Of a DNA stretch of 38,368 bases, positions 9,201-15,144 are shown in pieces. The notes under the pieces were generated by a model. The model was given only the letters and a program-made list of their open reading frames with translations. It was not told the DNA's origin and did no database searches. Position numbers and translations under genes: made by a program. Origin of the DNA: Enhydrobacter sp. (lineage in GTDB: Bacteria; Pseudomonadota; Alphaproteobacteria; Reyranellales; Reyranellaceae); contig JAHCJV010000052.1 in the NCBI GenBank assembly GCA_026126105.1, forward strand, positions 1-38,368. The letters are read 5' to 3'. The first letter of the stretch is position 1, and each line of letters begins with the position of its first letter.

Positions 9201-9944
9201 ATCGACACGCTGCATAGTATCGAGGAAGCCTACCTGGCCGGCGGTTCGGGCGATAATGTGCTCGACGCTTCCGCCTTCACGGGCACCCTGGTCGTCTTCG
9301 AAGGCAAAGGCGGAGACGACAGCCTCGTGGGCCGAGCAGCAGGGGCTGACGAAGTCCGTGCCCGTGGCGACGTGGACTTCCGACTGACTGACAGCGAGCT
9401 GACAGGACTGGGGACCGATAGCCTCGCCGACATCGATCGGGCGGTGCTGATCGGGTATTCCGGCGCAAACATCTTCGACGCCTCCGCCTTCAGTGTCGGG
9501 ACAGTCGCGATCGCGGCTGGCGGCGGTAACGATACATTGCTCGGCGGCACCGCCGGCGATCGCCTCGACGGCGGTCATGGCGACGACATGCTCGACGGCG
9601 GATTGGGGCTCGACTCGCTGACCGGCGGATCGGGCGCCGACACCTTCCGGTTCAAGACGATCGAGGAGATTTCCAGGGACGTCGTGACGGATTTCGACCT
9701 GGGTGAGGGCGACAGGATCGACTTGTCGGGCCTGGATGCCGATACGACCGTAGCCGGCAAGCAGGCGTTCACATCCTTCGCCGAAGGAGATGTTTTCTCT
9801 GGTGCATTCGCCGATGCGGGGGCTCTGTTTTTCGAGCAGTCGACGCATGCCTTGTTCGGAAATGTCGACGCCGACGGTGCTGCGGACTTCTCCATCCGCC
9901 TTGCCGGTGTCGATACGCTGACGGCTGGCGCCTTCCGCGCCTAA
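6291..9944 (+). CDS. RTX-type calcium-binding repeat protein (probable type I secreted)
   Basis: A 1217-residue acidic, glycine- and aspartate-rich protein. Nonapeptide RTX repeats (GGxGxDxLx) occur near residues 28-70, 418-485, 925-950 and 1085-1120. These would bind Ca2+ as a beta-roll outside the cell. The C-terminus has the serralysin-type block GADTFRFKTIEEISRD then DFDLGEGDRIDLSGLDA, typical of type I-secreted proteins, and there is no N-terminal signal peptide. Two further repeat families are built in: three copies starting near residues 107, 240 and 358 (V-x-G-I/V-E plus NFV/N-x-V), and seven copies of about 70-97 residues from 556 on. No protease, lipase or other catalytic domain is recognisable, so it may be a surface, matrix or adhesive protein. 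No ABC/HlyD/TolC genes lie nearby. Confidence 0.93.
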   Translation: MSNLVVRNLLGLQSIASTITGTDGPDMLTGTADDDAISGLIGNDTLLGLAGDDLLDGGSGVDIMVGGIGDDIYRVDNTDDVVTESSSEGHDTIEFTTTGYFELFDQVEGVETYNLASGGSNTLYLSTFAFDNVVDSTITVNWGNDGGNFFTCLPGPTYRIRPSQRLKFNGGNGNEFLYVSAGAQTPSGNGHILSLGAGNDTIWFNLDWGPWTGGNVVSGGSGTDLMVLRFGTTRPDLSGVKGIEVFGIDHSTADLTFTDANFVDVNKATIRVESLPTHPEIIPYFYGTVDASDVSGSNRIIVDASLVNTFLSSVHGGAGSDKFTFLATNLDHTNALTGGGGNDTLTLTTAGAVDVSRVSGIEDFTLSSAGANTLTLTNANFVGVSDTSIAVSGGNAGNTIDAAAVSGLTLSNRIAFVGGAGVDTMTGGAGEDSLSGLGGNDTITGGAGNDVLLGGAGNDVVAGGAGVDTMAGGTGHDAYDVDDAADQVFEAVGEGRDVVFSRTSFMLAAGQEIEVLRGASDSGLILTGNEFDNVIVRLAGLGDDTLDGGSGIDRIEEHGDVDFVLSDDRLTGLGDDTLIGIERAVLSGGLGANTLDASGFTRGRVALDGGAGGDTLIGPTGGAGSRRNRTSFTGGDGNDTLTGGIGIDIIRESGNVNFTLTASQLIGRGTDTFSSIETARLTGAAGDNHLDASGFAGDHTILEGGAGNDMLTGGSAVDFVRARGDADLTLTDTQLSGLGVDTLVNMDVARLIGRAGNNRIDVSAFTGRLTILEGKGGDDTFVGRDGAVDRVRVRGDVDFTLNDSQLTGLGTDSLTGIDEAVLTGGASDNIADASSFSGRLAVFNGGMGDDTFIGRSGEGIDVVKSGGETDFVLTDTQLQGQGIDSLVDIDQVELSGGADADTLDASAFTRGPVKLYGEGGDDILKGGTDNDLLNGGTGSNALFGGSGTDRVKGWGDTNWTLTATQLTGAGIDTLHSIEEAYLAGGSGDNVLDASAFTGTLVVFEGKGGDDSLVGRAAGADEVRARGDVDFRLTDSELTGLGTDSLADIDRAVLIGYSGANIFDASAFSVGTVAIAAGGGNDTLLGGTAGDRLDGGHGDDMLDGGLGLDSLTGGSGADTFRFKTIEEISRDVVTDFDLGEGDRIDLSGLDADTTVAGKQAFTSFAEGDVFSGAFADAGALFFEQSTHALFGNVDADGAADFSIRLAGVDTLTAGAFRA
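7956..9557 (+). repeat. Seven tandem ~70-97-residue repeats within the RTX protein
   Basis: Units begin near bases 7956, 8247, 8457, 8670, 8886, 9150 and 9363. Each follows the plan [G-D-V-D-F-x-L-T-D-x-Q-L-x-G-x-G-x-D-x-L], then an I-D/E-x-A-x-L-x-G segment, then D-A-S-x-F, then an RTX turn G-G-x-G-D-D-x-x-x-G. The spacing is 97, 70, 71, 72, 88 and 71 residues. The two longer units carry extra RTX nonapeptides. The copies are diverged in codons, so they are not recent duplications. Confidence 0.9.
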
Positions 9945-10072
9945 AGTGTCTGGTGGTCGAGATAGTAATTCGAAAGGCGACGTCTGTTAGGTCGCAAGGC
10001 GGACACTTCGACGGTGAGTTTCGATTCATTCATGGTCGCGAACTCAGGATGGGAGCAAGGCCGGTACCGGCT

Positions 10073-10600
10073 CTATTTCAGGAGGTCGCGCCTCGCAGCC
10101 GTCAGGATTTCGTCGCGAAGCGCCGGCCCGTCGGCCGCTCGCGCGAGCACCACGGCTCCGACCATTAACGCCATGGAGACGATCGCCCGGTCCCGCCCAC
10201 CCAGCCGCTTCGTCGACCGGTCGAGGGAATGCTCCAACCCGCGAGAGAAAGCGGCGCGGACTTTGGCTGGGGCTCGGGGAACGTCTGCCGCCAATGCCGT
10301 GTACGGGCAACCGGATTCGCGCCGGCGCACATGACTGGGGCTGAGGTAGGCCTCGACGTAGGCCTTCCTCGCCTTCCGGTCGGCCGCGCCGGCCGATTTG
10401 TCCAGCATTCGCGTCACCGCTTCCCGGCAGAGCGCTTCCTTCGACGGGAAATGCGCATAGAGGGCGCCGTGGGTCAGGCCGGCAGCCGCCGCGACCTCGG
10501 CCACTCCCACCCTCTCGAACCCCCGCTTCCGCAGCAGCCTGCCCGCCGCTTCCAACAGATTTTCTCGGTGTCGAGCAACAAGTTCTTTCGAGACTTTCAT
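10073..10600 (-). CDS. TetR-family transcriptional regulator
   Basis: About 175 residues. The N-terminal helix-turn-helix is typical: VAEVAAAAGLTHGALYAHF, followed by SKEAL. The ligand domain contains ESGCPYTALAADVPRAP, a C-P-x-x-A-L-A pattern seen in a large TetR subgroup including AcrR/NemR-like regulators. I chose the ATG at 10600 (MKVSKELVARH), but ATGs at 10618 and further upstream are in frame. The upstream ones would lie in or near the operator. It is divergent from two SDR genes, with a perfect 8-bp inverted repeat between them, so it probably represses itself and the SDR pair. The ligand is unknown. Confidence 0.9.
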   Translation of the reverse strand: MKVSKELVARHRENLLEAAGRLLRKRGFERVGVAEVAAAAGLTHGALYAHFPSKEALCREAVTRMLDKSAGAADRKARKAYVEAYLSPSHVRRRESGCPYTALAADVPRAPAKVRAAFSRGLEHSLDRSTKRLGGRDRAIVSMALMVGAVVLARAADGPALRDEILTAARRDLLK

Positions 10601-10626
10601 CGGCCGAACTCTATTCATGGCGATTA

Positions 10627-10645
10627 CAATGATTAACAATCATTG
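10627..10645. promoter_or_regulatory. Putative TetR operator (perfect inverted repeat)
   Basis: CAATGATT (10627-10634), a 3-base spacer AAC, then AATCATTG (10638-10645) form a perfect 8-bp inverted repeat. It is AT-rich in an otherwise GC-rich region and centred in the short gap between the TetR gene and the divergent SDR gene. This is the usual arrangement for an autoregulating TetR repressor. Confidence 0.7.
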
Positions 10646-10660
10646 CACAGGGAGCGGGAT

Positions 10661-11365
10661 GTGATCGATCAAAAGATCTGCGTCGTCACCGGTGTCGGCC
10701 CGGGAACAGGGTCGGCGCTCGCACGGCGCTTCGCCAGCGGGGGATACCGGGTCGCTCTCGTCGCGCGCAACGAAGAGAGGCTGCGTGACCTGGAATCCGA
10801 TCTCGAGGGCTCCAGGGGATATCGCTGCGACGTATCGGATCCGAAGCAGGTCGAAAGCACGATAGACGCCATCGAGCGCGACCTCGGCGCGCCGTCCATT
10901 CTGATTCACAATGCGGTCGGCGGGGCCTTCGGTTCGTTCCTCGAGATCGATCCCGAGGTCCTGAACCGGAATTTCCAGGTCAACACCATGGCGCTGCTCT
11001 ACCTCGCGCGGCGTCTCGCGCCCGCCATGGTGCAGTCAGGCCAGGGCGCGATCCTGGTGACCGGCAACACGTCGGCGACGCGAGGCATGCCGCGCTTCGC
11101 GGGCTTCGCGCCGACCAAGGCGGCGCAGCGAATCCTCGCCGAAGCCATGGCGCGTGAGCTGGGCCCTAAGGGCGTTCACGTCGCCTACATGGTCATCGAT
11201 GCGGTGATCGACGTCCCATGGGCACGCGAACGCTACAAGGAGAAGCCCGACGACTTCTTCATCAAGCCCGCCGCGATTGCCGAAGAGCTCTGGCATGTCG
11301 CCCATCAGGATCGCAGCGCCTGGTCGTTCAACGTCGAAGCGCGCCCCTTCGGCGAGAGATGGTAG
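10661..11365 (+). CDS. SDR-fold protein lacking the catalytic tyrosine (first of pair)
   Basis: A 234-residue protein with a Rossmann nucleotide site (VVTGVGPGTGSALARRF) and general SDR layout. Where the active-site YxxxK should be there is F-A-P-T-K (Phe149, Lys153). The start is the GTG at 10661 with AGGGAG six bases upstream; an in-frame TTG at 10643 has no such site and lies in the operator. The C-terminal WSFNVEARPFGERW matches the end of the next gene, so the two are paralogues. Without the tyrosine, a normal dehydrogenase mechanism is doubtful. I recall a natural SDR subgroup with FxxAK-type sites, so loss of activity is not certain. Confidence 0.85.
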   Translation: MIDQKICVVTGVGPGTGSALARRFASGGYRVALVARNEERLRDLESDLEGSRGYRCDVSDPKQVESTIDAIERDLGAPSILIHNAVGGAFGSFLEIDPEVLNRNFQVNTMALLYLARRLAPAMVQSGQGAILVTGNTSATRGMPRFAGFAPTKAAQRILAEAMARELGPKGVHVAYMVIDAVIDVPWARERYKEKPDDFFIKPAAIAEELWHVAHQDRSAWSFNVEARPFGERW

Positions 11366-11376
11366 GGAGAACAGAT

Positions 11377-12159
11377 ATGACTCAACCCGACAAAACCGAC
11401 ACCCCGGCTCCCGTCCAGAACGTGGCCCTCATCGTCGGCGGCGGACCCGGCATAAGCTCGAGTTGCGCAAGGCTGTTCGCCGACAGCGGCATGCGTGTCG
11501 CCGTCGCAGCAAGAACTCCGGACAAGTCGGTCCTCAAGGCGCTGGAGGCGTCGCACGGCGTGCGCCGCTACGCGTGCGATGCCAGCGATCCGGCGGCCGT
11601 GGCACTGTTGTTCCAGAACGTCGTCCGCGACCTCGGGTCCCCGACCTTCGTCGTCCACAACATCGACGGTCGTGTTCCCGACATCTTCGGCAAGGCCATT
11701 ACCGATGCAGAGCCCGCCCTGGCGCTCGCAACCCTTCGGAACTCGGCATTCAGCGCATTCCTGGTGGGCCAGCAGGCCGCTCGACTGATGCGCGAGAACA
11801 AGCCGAACGCGCGCGGCGCGAAAGGCACGATCATCTTCACGAACGCGAGTGCTGCGCTCAAAGGTTTCCCGAAAAGCGGCGCCTTTGCCATGGCCTGCCA
11901 TGCCAAGGCGGGACTCGCCCAGAGCATGGCGCGAGAACTGATGCCGCAGGGCATTCACGTCGCCAACGTGCCGATCGACGCCGCCATCGGCTGGACGCAG
12001 GAAGACGGCACCCGCGCGCACCGGCGAGCCGGAACCACGGTCGACGACAACATGGCCGACCCCGACTGCATCGCTGAGGTCTACCTGCAGCTGCATCGCC
12101 AGCATCGGTCGACCTGGGCCTTCGAGGTGGCGCTACGGCCGTGGACCGAAAAGTGGTGA
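11377..12159 (+). CDS. SDR-fold protein lacking the catalytic tyrosine (second of pair)
   Basis: A 260-residue SDR-like protein with a glycine-rich nucleotide motif VGGGPGISSSCARLF. At the YxxxK position the sequence is A-C-H-A-K (Ala173, Lys177), so the tyrosine is replaced by alanine. The segment AQSMARELMPQGIHVANVPID and the C-terminal WAFEVALRPWTEKW parallel the upstream gene, indicating tandem duplication and divergence. The ATG at 11377 is preceded by AGGGAGA and lies 11 bases after the first SDR stop, so both are in one operon, presumably under the divergent TetR. The two may act as a heteromer; the substrate is unknown. Confidence 0.85.
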   Translation: MTQPDKTDTPAPVQNVALIVGGGPGISSSCARLFADSGMRVAVAARTPDKSVLKALEASHGVRRYACDASDPAAVALLFQNVVRDLGSPTFVVHNIDGRVPDIFGKAITDAEPALALATLRNSAFSAFLVGQQAARLMRENKPNARGAKGTIIFTNASAALKGFPKSGAFAMACHAKAGLAQSMARELMPQGIHVANVPIDAAIGWTQEDGTRAHRRAGTTVDDNMADPDCIAEVYLQLHRQHRSTWAFEVALRPWTEKW

Positions 12160-12236
12160 CCGGCGTCGTCCGCTTCGTCGACACCATCCCGCTGAGCAGT
12201 GCGCTCACGTTAGTCGGAAGACCAACACACAATCGC

Positions 12237-12251
12237 CACCCTGAGAGGGTG
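12237..12251 (+). terminator. Possible weak terminator after the SDR pair
   Basis: CACCCT, a 3-base loop GAG, and AGGGTG form a 6-bp hairpin followed by a T-containing TGAATCTTTCT. The stem is short and the T-run is interrupted, so function as a rho-independent terminator is only plausible. Confidence 0.3.
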
Positions 12252-12274
12252 TGAATCTTTCTGACGCCGATCTG

Positions 12275-12354
12275 CTGGGAGCGCGGCTCGCCGGAGCCGC
12301 TCATGGGCTGCAGCACGTCGAAGGAAGAGCGGCTCTGGAGAGCCGCGCTCCCAG
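12275..12354. repeat. 80-bp two-tier palindrome (REP/MITE-like hairpin)
   Basis: CTGGGAGCGCGGCTC (12275-12289) is the exact reverse complement of 12340-12354. Inside it, GAGCCGCTC (12294-12302) pairs with GAGCGGCTC (12327-12335). The result is a long interrupted stem in an intergenic gap, without a following T-run. It resembles the palindromic extragenic elements scattered in many proteobacterial genomes. A related-looking hairpin lies at 27856-27913. Confidence 0.7.
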
Positions 12355-12531
12355 CGCACGAATGCTTTGTCTGCCCATCCGATCGAGCCATTCACAAACG
12401 CTGGGGAGCGAAGCGGGGGCGAGCGAGGCGCCGCACGCCCGGGATCGCTGCGCGGAAGCGCATTCCGGGGACTAGTGCCCGCGCGCGTCGTTCGCTAATG
12501 CTGGACCGAATTCCAGCGGGGAAACGAACCT

Positions 12532-13506
12532 ATGATCAAGACGCGATTCACCGAGATGTTCGGCATCAAGCACCCGATCGTGCAGGGTGGCATGCAGTGG
12601 GTCGGCCGCGCCGAGCTGGCCTCCGCGGTTTCGAACGCGGGCGCGCTCGGCATCCTGACCGGCCTCACGCAGCCGACGCCGGAGGACCTCAGCAAGGAGA
12701 TCAAGCGCTGCCGCGAGATGACCGACCAGCCGTTCGGCGTGAACCTCACCATCCTGCCGACGCTCGTGCCCCGGCCTTACGGCGAATACATCGATGCGAT
12801 CTGCCAGTCGGGCGTGAAGATCGTCGAGACAGCCGGCAACAACCCCAAGCCGTTCCTGCCCAAGTTCAAGGAAGCCGGCATCAAGGTCATCCATAAATGC
12901 ACCTCGGTGCGCCACGGCATCTCGGCCGAGAAGGCCGGCGTCGACGCGATCTCCATGGACGGATTCGAGTGCGCGGGCCATCCCGGCGAGGACGACGTGC
13001 CCAACCTCGTGCTGCTGCCGGCGGCCGCGAACGTGATCAAGATCCCGATGCTCGCCTCCGGCGGCTTCGCCGACGCGCGCGGACTGGTGGCGGCGCTGGC
13101 GCTGGGCTGCGACGGCATCAACATGGGCACTCGGTTCATGGCGACCAGGGAAGCGCCGATCCATCAGAACGTGAAGGAGAAGATCGTCTCCTCCGACGAG
13201 CGTTCGACCTCGCTGATCTTCCGCACCATGCGCAACACCAGCCGCGTCTACGGCAACTCGGTGGCCAAGAAGGCGATCGAGATGGAGACCGAGGGCAAGA
13301 CTATCCAGGAGATCGGCCCCATCGTATCGGGCGCCAAGGGCCGCATCGTCTACGAGACCGGCGACCTCGAGCACGGCGTGTGGTCGGCCGGCACCTGCAT
13401 GGGCCTGATCCAGGACATCCCGAGCTGCAAGGAGCTGGTCGAGCGGATCGTGAACGAGGCCGAGGAGATGATCCGCGGCCGCCTCGCCAAGGCGATCGCC
13501 GCCTGA
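12532..13506 (+). CDS. Nitronate monooxygenase-family flavoprotein
   Basis: A 324-residue TIM-barrel FMN enzyme of the nitronate monooxygenase (2-nitropropane dioxygenase) family. Visible landmarks are HPIVQGGMQWVGRAEL at the N-terminus, NLTILPT, CAGHPGE with the likely catalytic His150, the phosphate-binding SGGFADARGLVAALALG, and GTRFMATREAP. The family oxidises alkyl nitronates or acts as an NADH:quinone or enoyl reductase. It stands alone after a long gap, with GGGGAAA as ribosome site. The exact substrate is uncertain. Confidence 0.88.
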   Translation: MIKTRFTEMFGIKHPIVQGGMQWVGRAELASAVSNAGALGILTGLTQPTPEDLSKEIKRCREMTDQPFGVNLTILPTLVPRPYGEYIDAICQSGVKIVETAGNNPKPFLPKFKEAGIKVIHKCTSVRHGISAEKAGVDAISMDGFECAGHPGEDDVPNLVLLPAAANVIKIPMLASGGFADARGLVAALALGCDGINMGTRFMATREAPIHQNVKEKIVSSDERSTSLIFRTMRNTSRVYGNSVAKKAIEMETEGKTIQEIGPIVSGAKGRIVYETGDLEHGVWSAGTCMGLIQDIPSCKELVERIVNEAEEMIRGRLAKAIAA

Positions 13507-13508
13507 CG

Positions 13509-13895
13509 TCACGCGGTGCTGCGGCCCCAAAGCCAGCGCAGGGCGAGGCCGAGCAGCGGCGGCAACAGGCAGAAACCGGCGACGAGCGGACCGATGTCGC
13601 TGAACATGCAGTCCCAGCCGGTGCGCGTGCCGAGCAGGCAATCGTACGAGTCGGCCGAGAAGCCGAGCGCCACCAGCATCAACGGGTTACCGAGGGAACC
13701 GGCAACCCAAAGCTGCCAGCCGGACGCGTCGTAGCCCGGCCACCAGCGGCACACCATCGCGCTCGCGGCGGCGCCGACTGCCATGGCGATGGCGAAGACG
13801 AAGATCGCCCGGAGGTCGATGAACGACCCGCCCACGGCACCGAGCAGCAAGGCGCCGACGACATGTCCCAGCACGAAGGGCGACAAGCTGCGCAT
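13509..13895 (-). CDS. Small integral membrane protein, unknown function
   Basis: The 128-residue product has about four hydrophobic segments (FVLGHVVGALLLGAVGG; LRAIFVFAIAMAVGAAASA; WQLWVAGSLGNPLMLVALGF; IGPLVAGFCLLPPLLGLAL). Three cysteines fall at or after the third segment (YDCLLG, WDCMF, GFCLL). I do not recognise a family. The ATG at 13895 follows the GST stop after 2 bases, so it is co-transcribed with the GST gene. Its end nearly meets the convergent nitronate monooxygenase-like gene (2 bp apart). Confidence 0.72.
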   Translation of the reverse strand: MRSLSPFVLGHVVGALLLGAVGGSFIDLRAIFVFAIAMAVGAAASAMVCRWWPGYDASGWQLWVAGSLGNPLMLVALGFSADSYDCLLGTRTGWDCMFSDIGPLVAGFCLLPPLLGLALRWLWGRSTA

Positions 13896-13897
13896 GG

Positions 13898-14644
13898 TCA
13901 GAGAGGCATCATGCCACGGCGCGGGGCGGCAGTGCCGAAGGTCTCGGCGCTGATCGGCGCTCCCGCGGCCTGTAGCACCGCGCGCTGCCCGGTGATCGGT
14001 GTACGCGCGATCGCGTCTTCCAGCGTCGCGAGATTGGCGAATGGCGGCGTCGCCAAGGTGCGAGCCATCCAGCCTGCGGTGCGCGGCCAGCGCACGTCAT
14101 CGATCTGGAAGCGCGCGAAGCCGGCATTGCGGAAGAAGCAGGCCGGCGCGATGTCGGCCAGGCCGAGAGTGCCGAACCGGAATCCATCGGCAGGCGCGTC
14201 CTTCTCCAGATAATCCAGCACGGCCGGCGCGTCCTCCTTCAGGGTCTTGTCGATGATGGCACGATCCCCCTTCTCGCCCCAGACCGCGGGACGGATGGCG
14301 ACCTGGTTGAACAGGCGCCAGATAAACACATCCCCCATGCGCGTGTCGGCAAATTCCTCAAGCCAGCGGGCTCGTGCGCGGTCGCCGATGTCCCCGGGCA
14401 GCAGGCGCGGTGCCGGCTGGAGCTCCTCCAGATACTGGCAGATGACCGACGAATCACTGATGACGAGATCGCGGTCCACCAGCACCGGGACCCGCCGCAA
14501 GGGACTCAATTCGGAGAAGCGGTCGTTGCCGTAGAACGGCACGATCGGGTCGACCTCGTAGGGCATTCCCTTGAGCTCCAGGCAAACGAGCACCTTGCGA
14601 ACGTAGGGCGAAAGATAGCTACCAATAACGAGAAGCGGCTTCAT
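13898..14644 (-). CDS. Glutathione S-transferase family protein
   Basis: A 248-residue GST. The N-terminal thioredoxin-like domain starts MKPLLVIGSYLSPYVRKV, where the serine of S-Y-L-S-P probably activates glutathione. The P-V-L-V motif before a DSSVICQYLEE segment contains the glutathione-binding Asp-Ser pair. The alpha-helical C-terminal domain follows. The enzyme would conjugate glutathione to electrophiles in the cytoplasm. The gene is divergent from a MarR regulator, which probably controls it, and is followed directly by the small membrane protein. Confidence 0.88.
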   Translation of the reverse strand: MKPLLVIGSYLSPYVRKVLVCLELKGMPYEVDPIVPFYGNDRFSELSPLRRVPVLVDRDLVISDSSVICQYLEELQPAPRLLPGDIGDRARARWLEEFADTRMGDVFIWRLFNQVAIRPAVWGEKGDRAIIDKTLKEDAPAVLDYLEKDAPADGFRFGTLGLADIAPACFFRNAGFARFQIDDVRWPRTAGWMARTLATPPFANLATLEDAIARTPITGQRAVLQAAGAPISAETFGTAAPRRGMMPL

Positions 14645-14655
14645 GTGACGGTCTT

Positions 14656-14694
14656 TACATGTATCTACAAATAATGTATATGCATGAATTCATG
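14656..14694. promoter_or_regulatory. AT-rich palindromic stretch between GST and MarR genes
   Basis: This AT-rich patch holds TACATGTA (14656-14663), a direct repeat of ATGTAT 15 bases apart (14659 and 14674) and the perfect palindrome CATGAATTCATG (14683-14694). It is a likely place for the divergent promoters and the MarR operator. The exact site is not resolved. Part of it is also coding if an upstream ATG of the MarR gene is used. Confidence 0.4.
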
Positions 14695-14703
14695 GTCAAG
14701 AGA

Positions 14704-15144
14704 ATGCGGTCTGCCAAGAGTCTGAGGACCGATGCCCGCCATGCGCTTGCGACCTGCGGCGCCTGGAACCTGCGGCTGGCGGCGCGGCGCGCCATGCAGT
14801 TCGTCGAGCAACGCATGGCGGCGGCAGGCGTCTCGTTCGCCCAGTTCGGTCTCATGGCGGAGATCGCCGCCGCGGACGACGATACCGTGAGCGCCCTGGC
14901 CGAGCGCATGGGCCTCGACCAGTCAACCTTGTCGCGCACGCTTCGAACGCTCGAGAACGAAGGCCTGGTCGAGATCGCCATCGTCGAAAGCGATCAGCGC
15001 AAGCGCATGGTGTGGCTGACCGAGAAAGGCGCGCGACGACTCGAAGCCGCTCTCGCCGCCTGGCGCCCGGCGCAGGACGAGCTCGGGCAGCGCCTCTCCC
15101 TCGACCTGGCGCGCCGACTCTCGGCCGAGGCGGCCAAGCTATGA
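14704..15144 (+). CDS. MarR-family transcriptional regulator
   Basis: About 146 residues with a winged helix: VSALAERMGLDQSTLSRTL as recognition region, and a wing ending in VESDQRKRMVWLTEKG, the classic MarR D-x-R-x-x-x-x-x-L-T-x-x-G. Several in-frame ATGs lie upstream (14659, 14674, 14680, 14692). I prefer 14704 since the others fall within the probable promoter, but the start is uncertain. The stop overlaps the MFS start (ATGA), so regulator and transporter form one operon divergent from GST. MarR proteins usually respond to phenolic compounds or oxidants and repress such efflux/GST sets. Confidence 0.88.
   Translation: MRSAKSLRTDARHALATCGAWNLRLAARRAMQFVEQRMAAAGVSFAQFGLMAEIAAADDDTVSALAERMGLDQSTLSRTLRTLENEGLVEIAIVESDQRKRMVWLTEKGARRLEAALAAWRPAQDELGQRLSLDLARRLSAEAAKL

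Larger units (their letters stand above)
12160..12531. other. 372-bp gene-free gap with hairpin structures
   Basis: Between the SDR pair and the nitronate monooxygenase-like gene I see no supportable gene. The gap holds a small terminator-like hairpin (12237-12251) and a long two-tier palindrome (12275-12354), described separately. The remainder, up to the ribosome site GGGGAAA before 12532, shows nothing I recognise. Confidence 0.6.

Noticed and set aside
8808..9848. Long minus-strand open frame inside the RTX gene
   Set aside because: Periodic RTX codons generate open antisense frames; no family motif.
6291..9944. CRISPR-like repetition
   Set aside because: The repeats are in-frame protein repeats with varied sequence, without constant direct repeats and spacers.
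9945..10072. Small gap between RTX and TetR genes with short inverted repeats (GCGAC/GTCGC, AAGTGTC/GACACTT)
   Set aside because: Stems are short and there is no T-run; not convincing as a terminator.
12897..14213. Plus-strand 438-residue open frame
   Set aside because: Overlaps three well-supported genes and has low-complexity Arg/Ala/Gly content.
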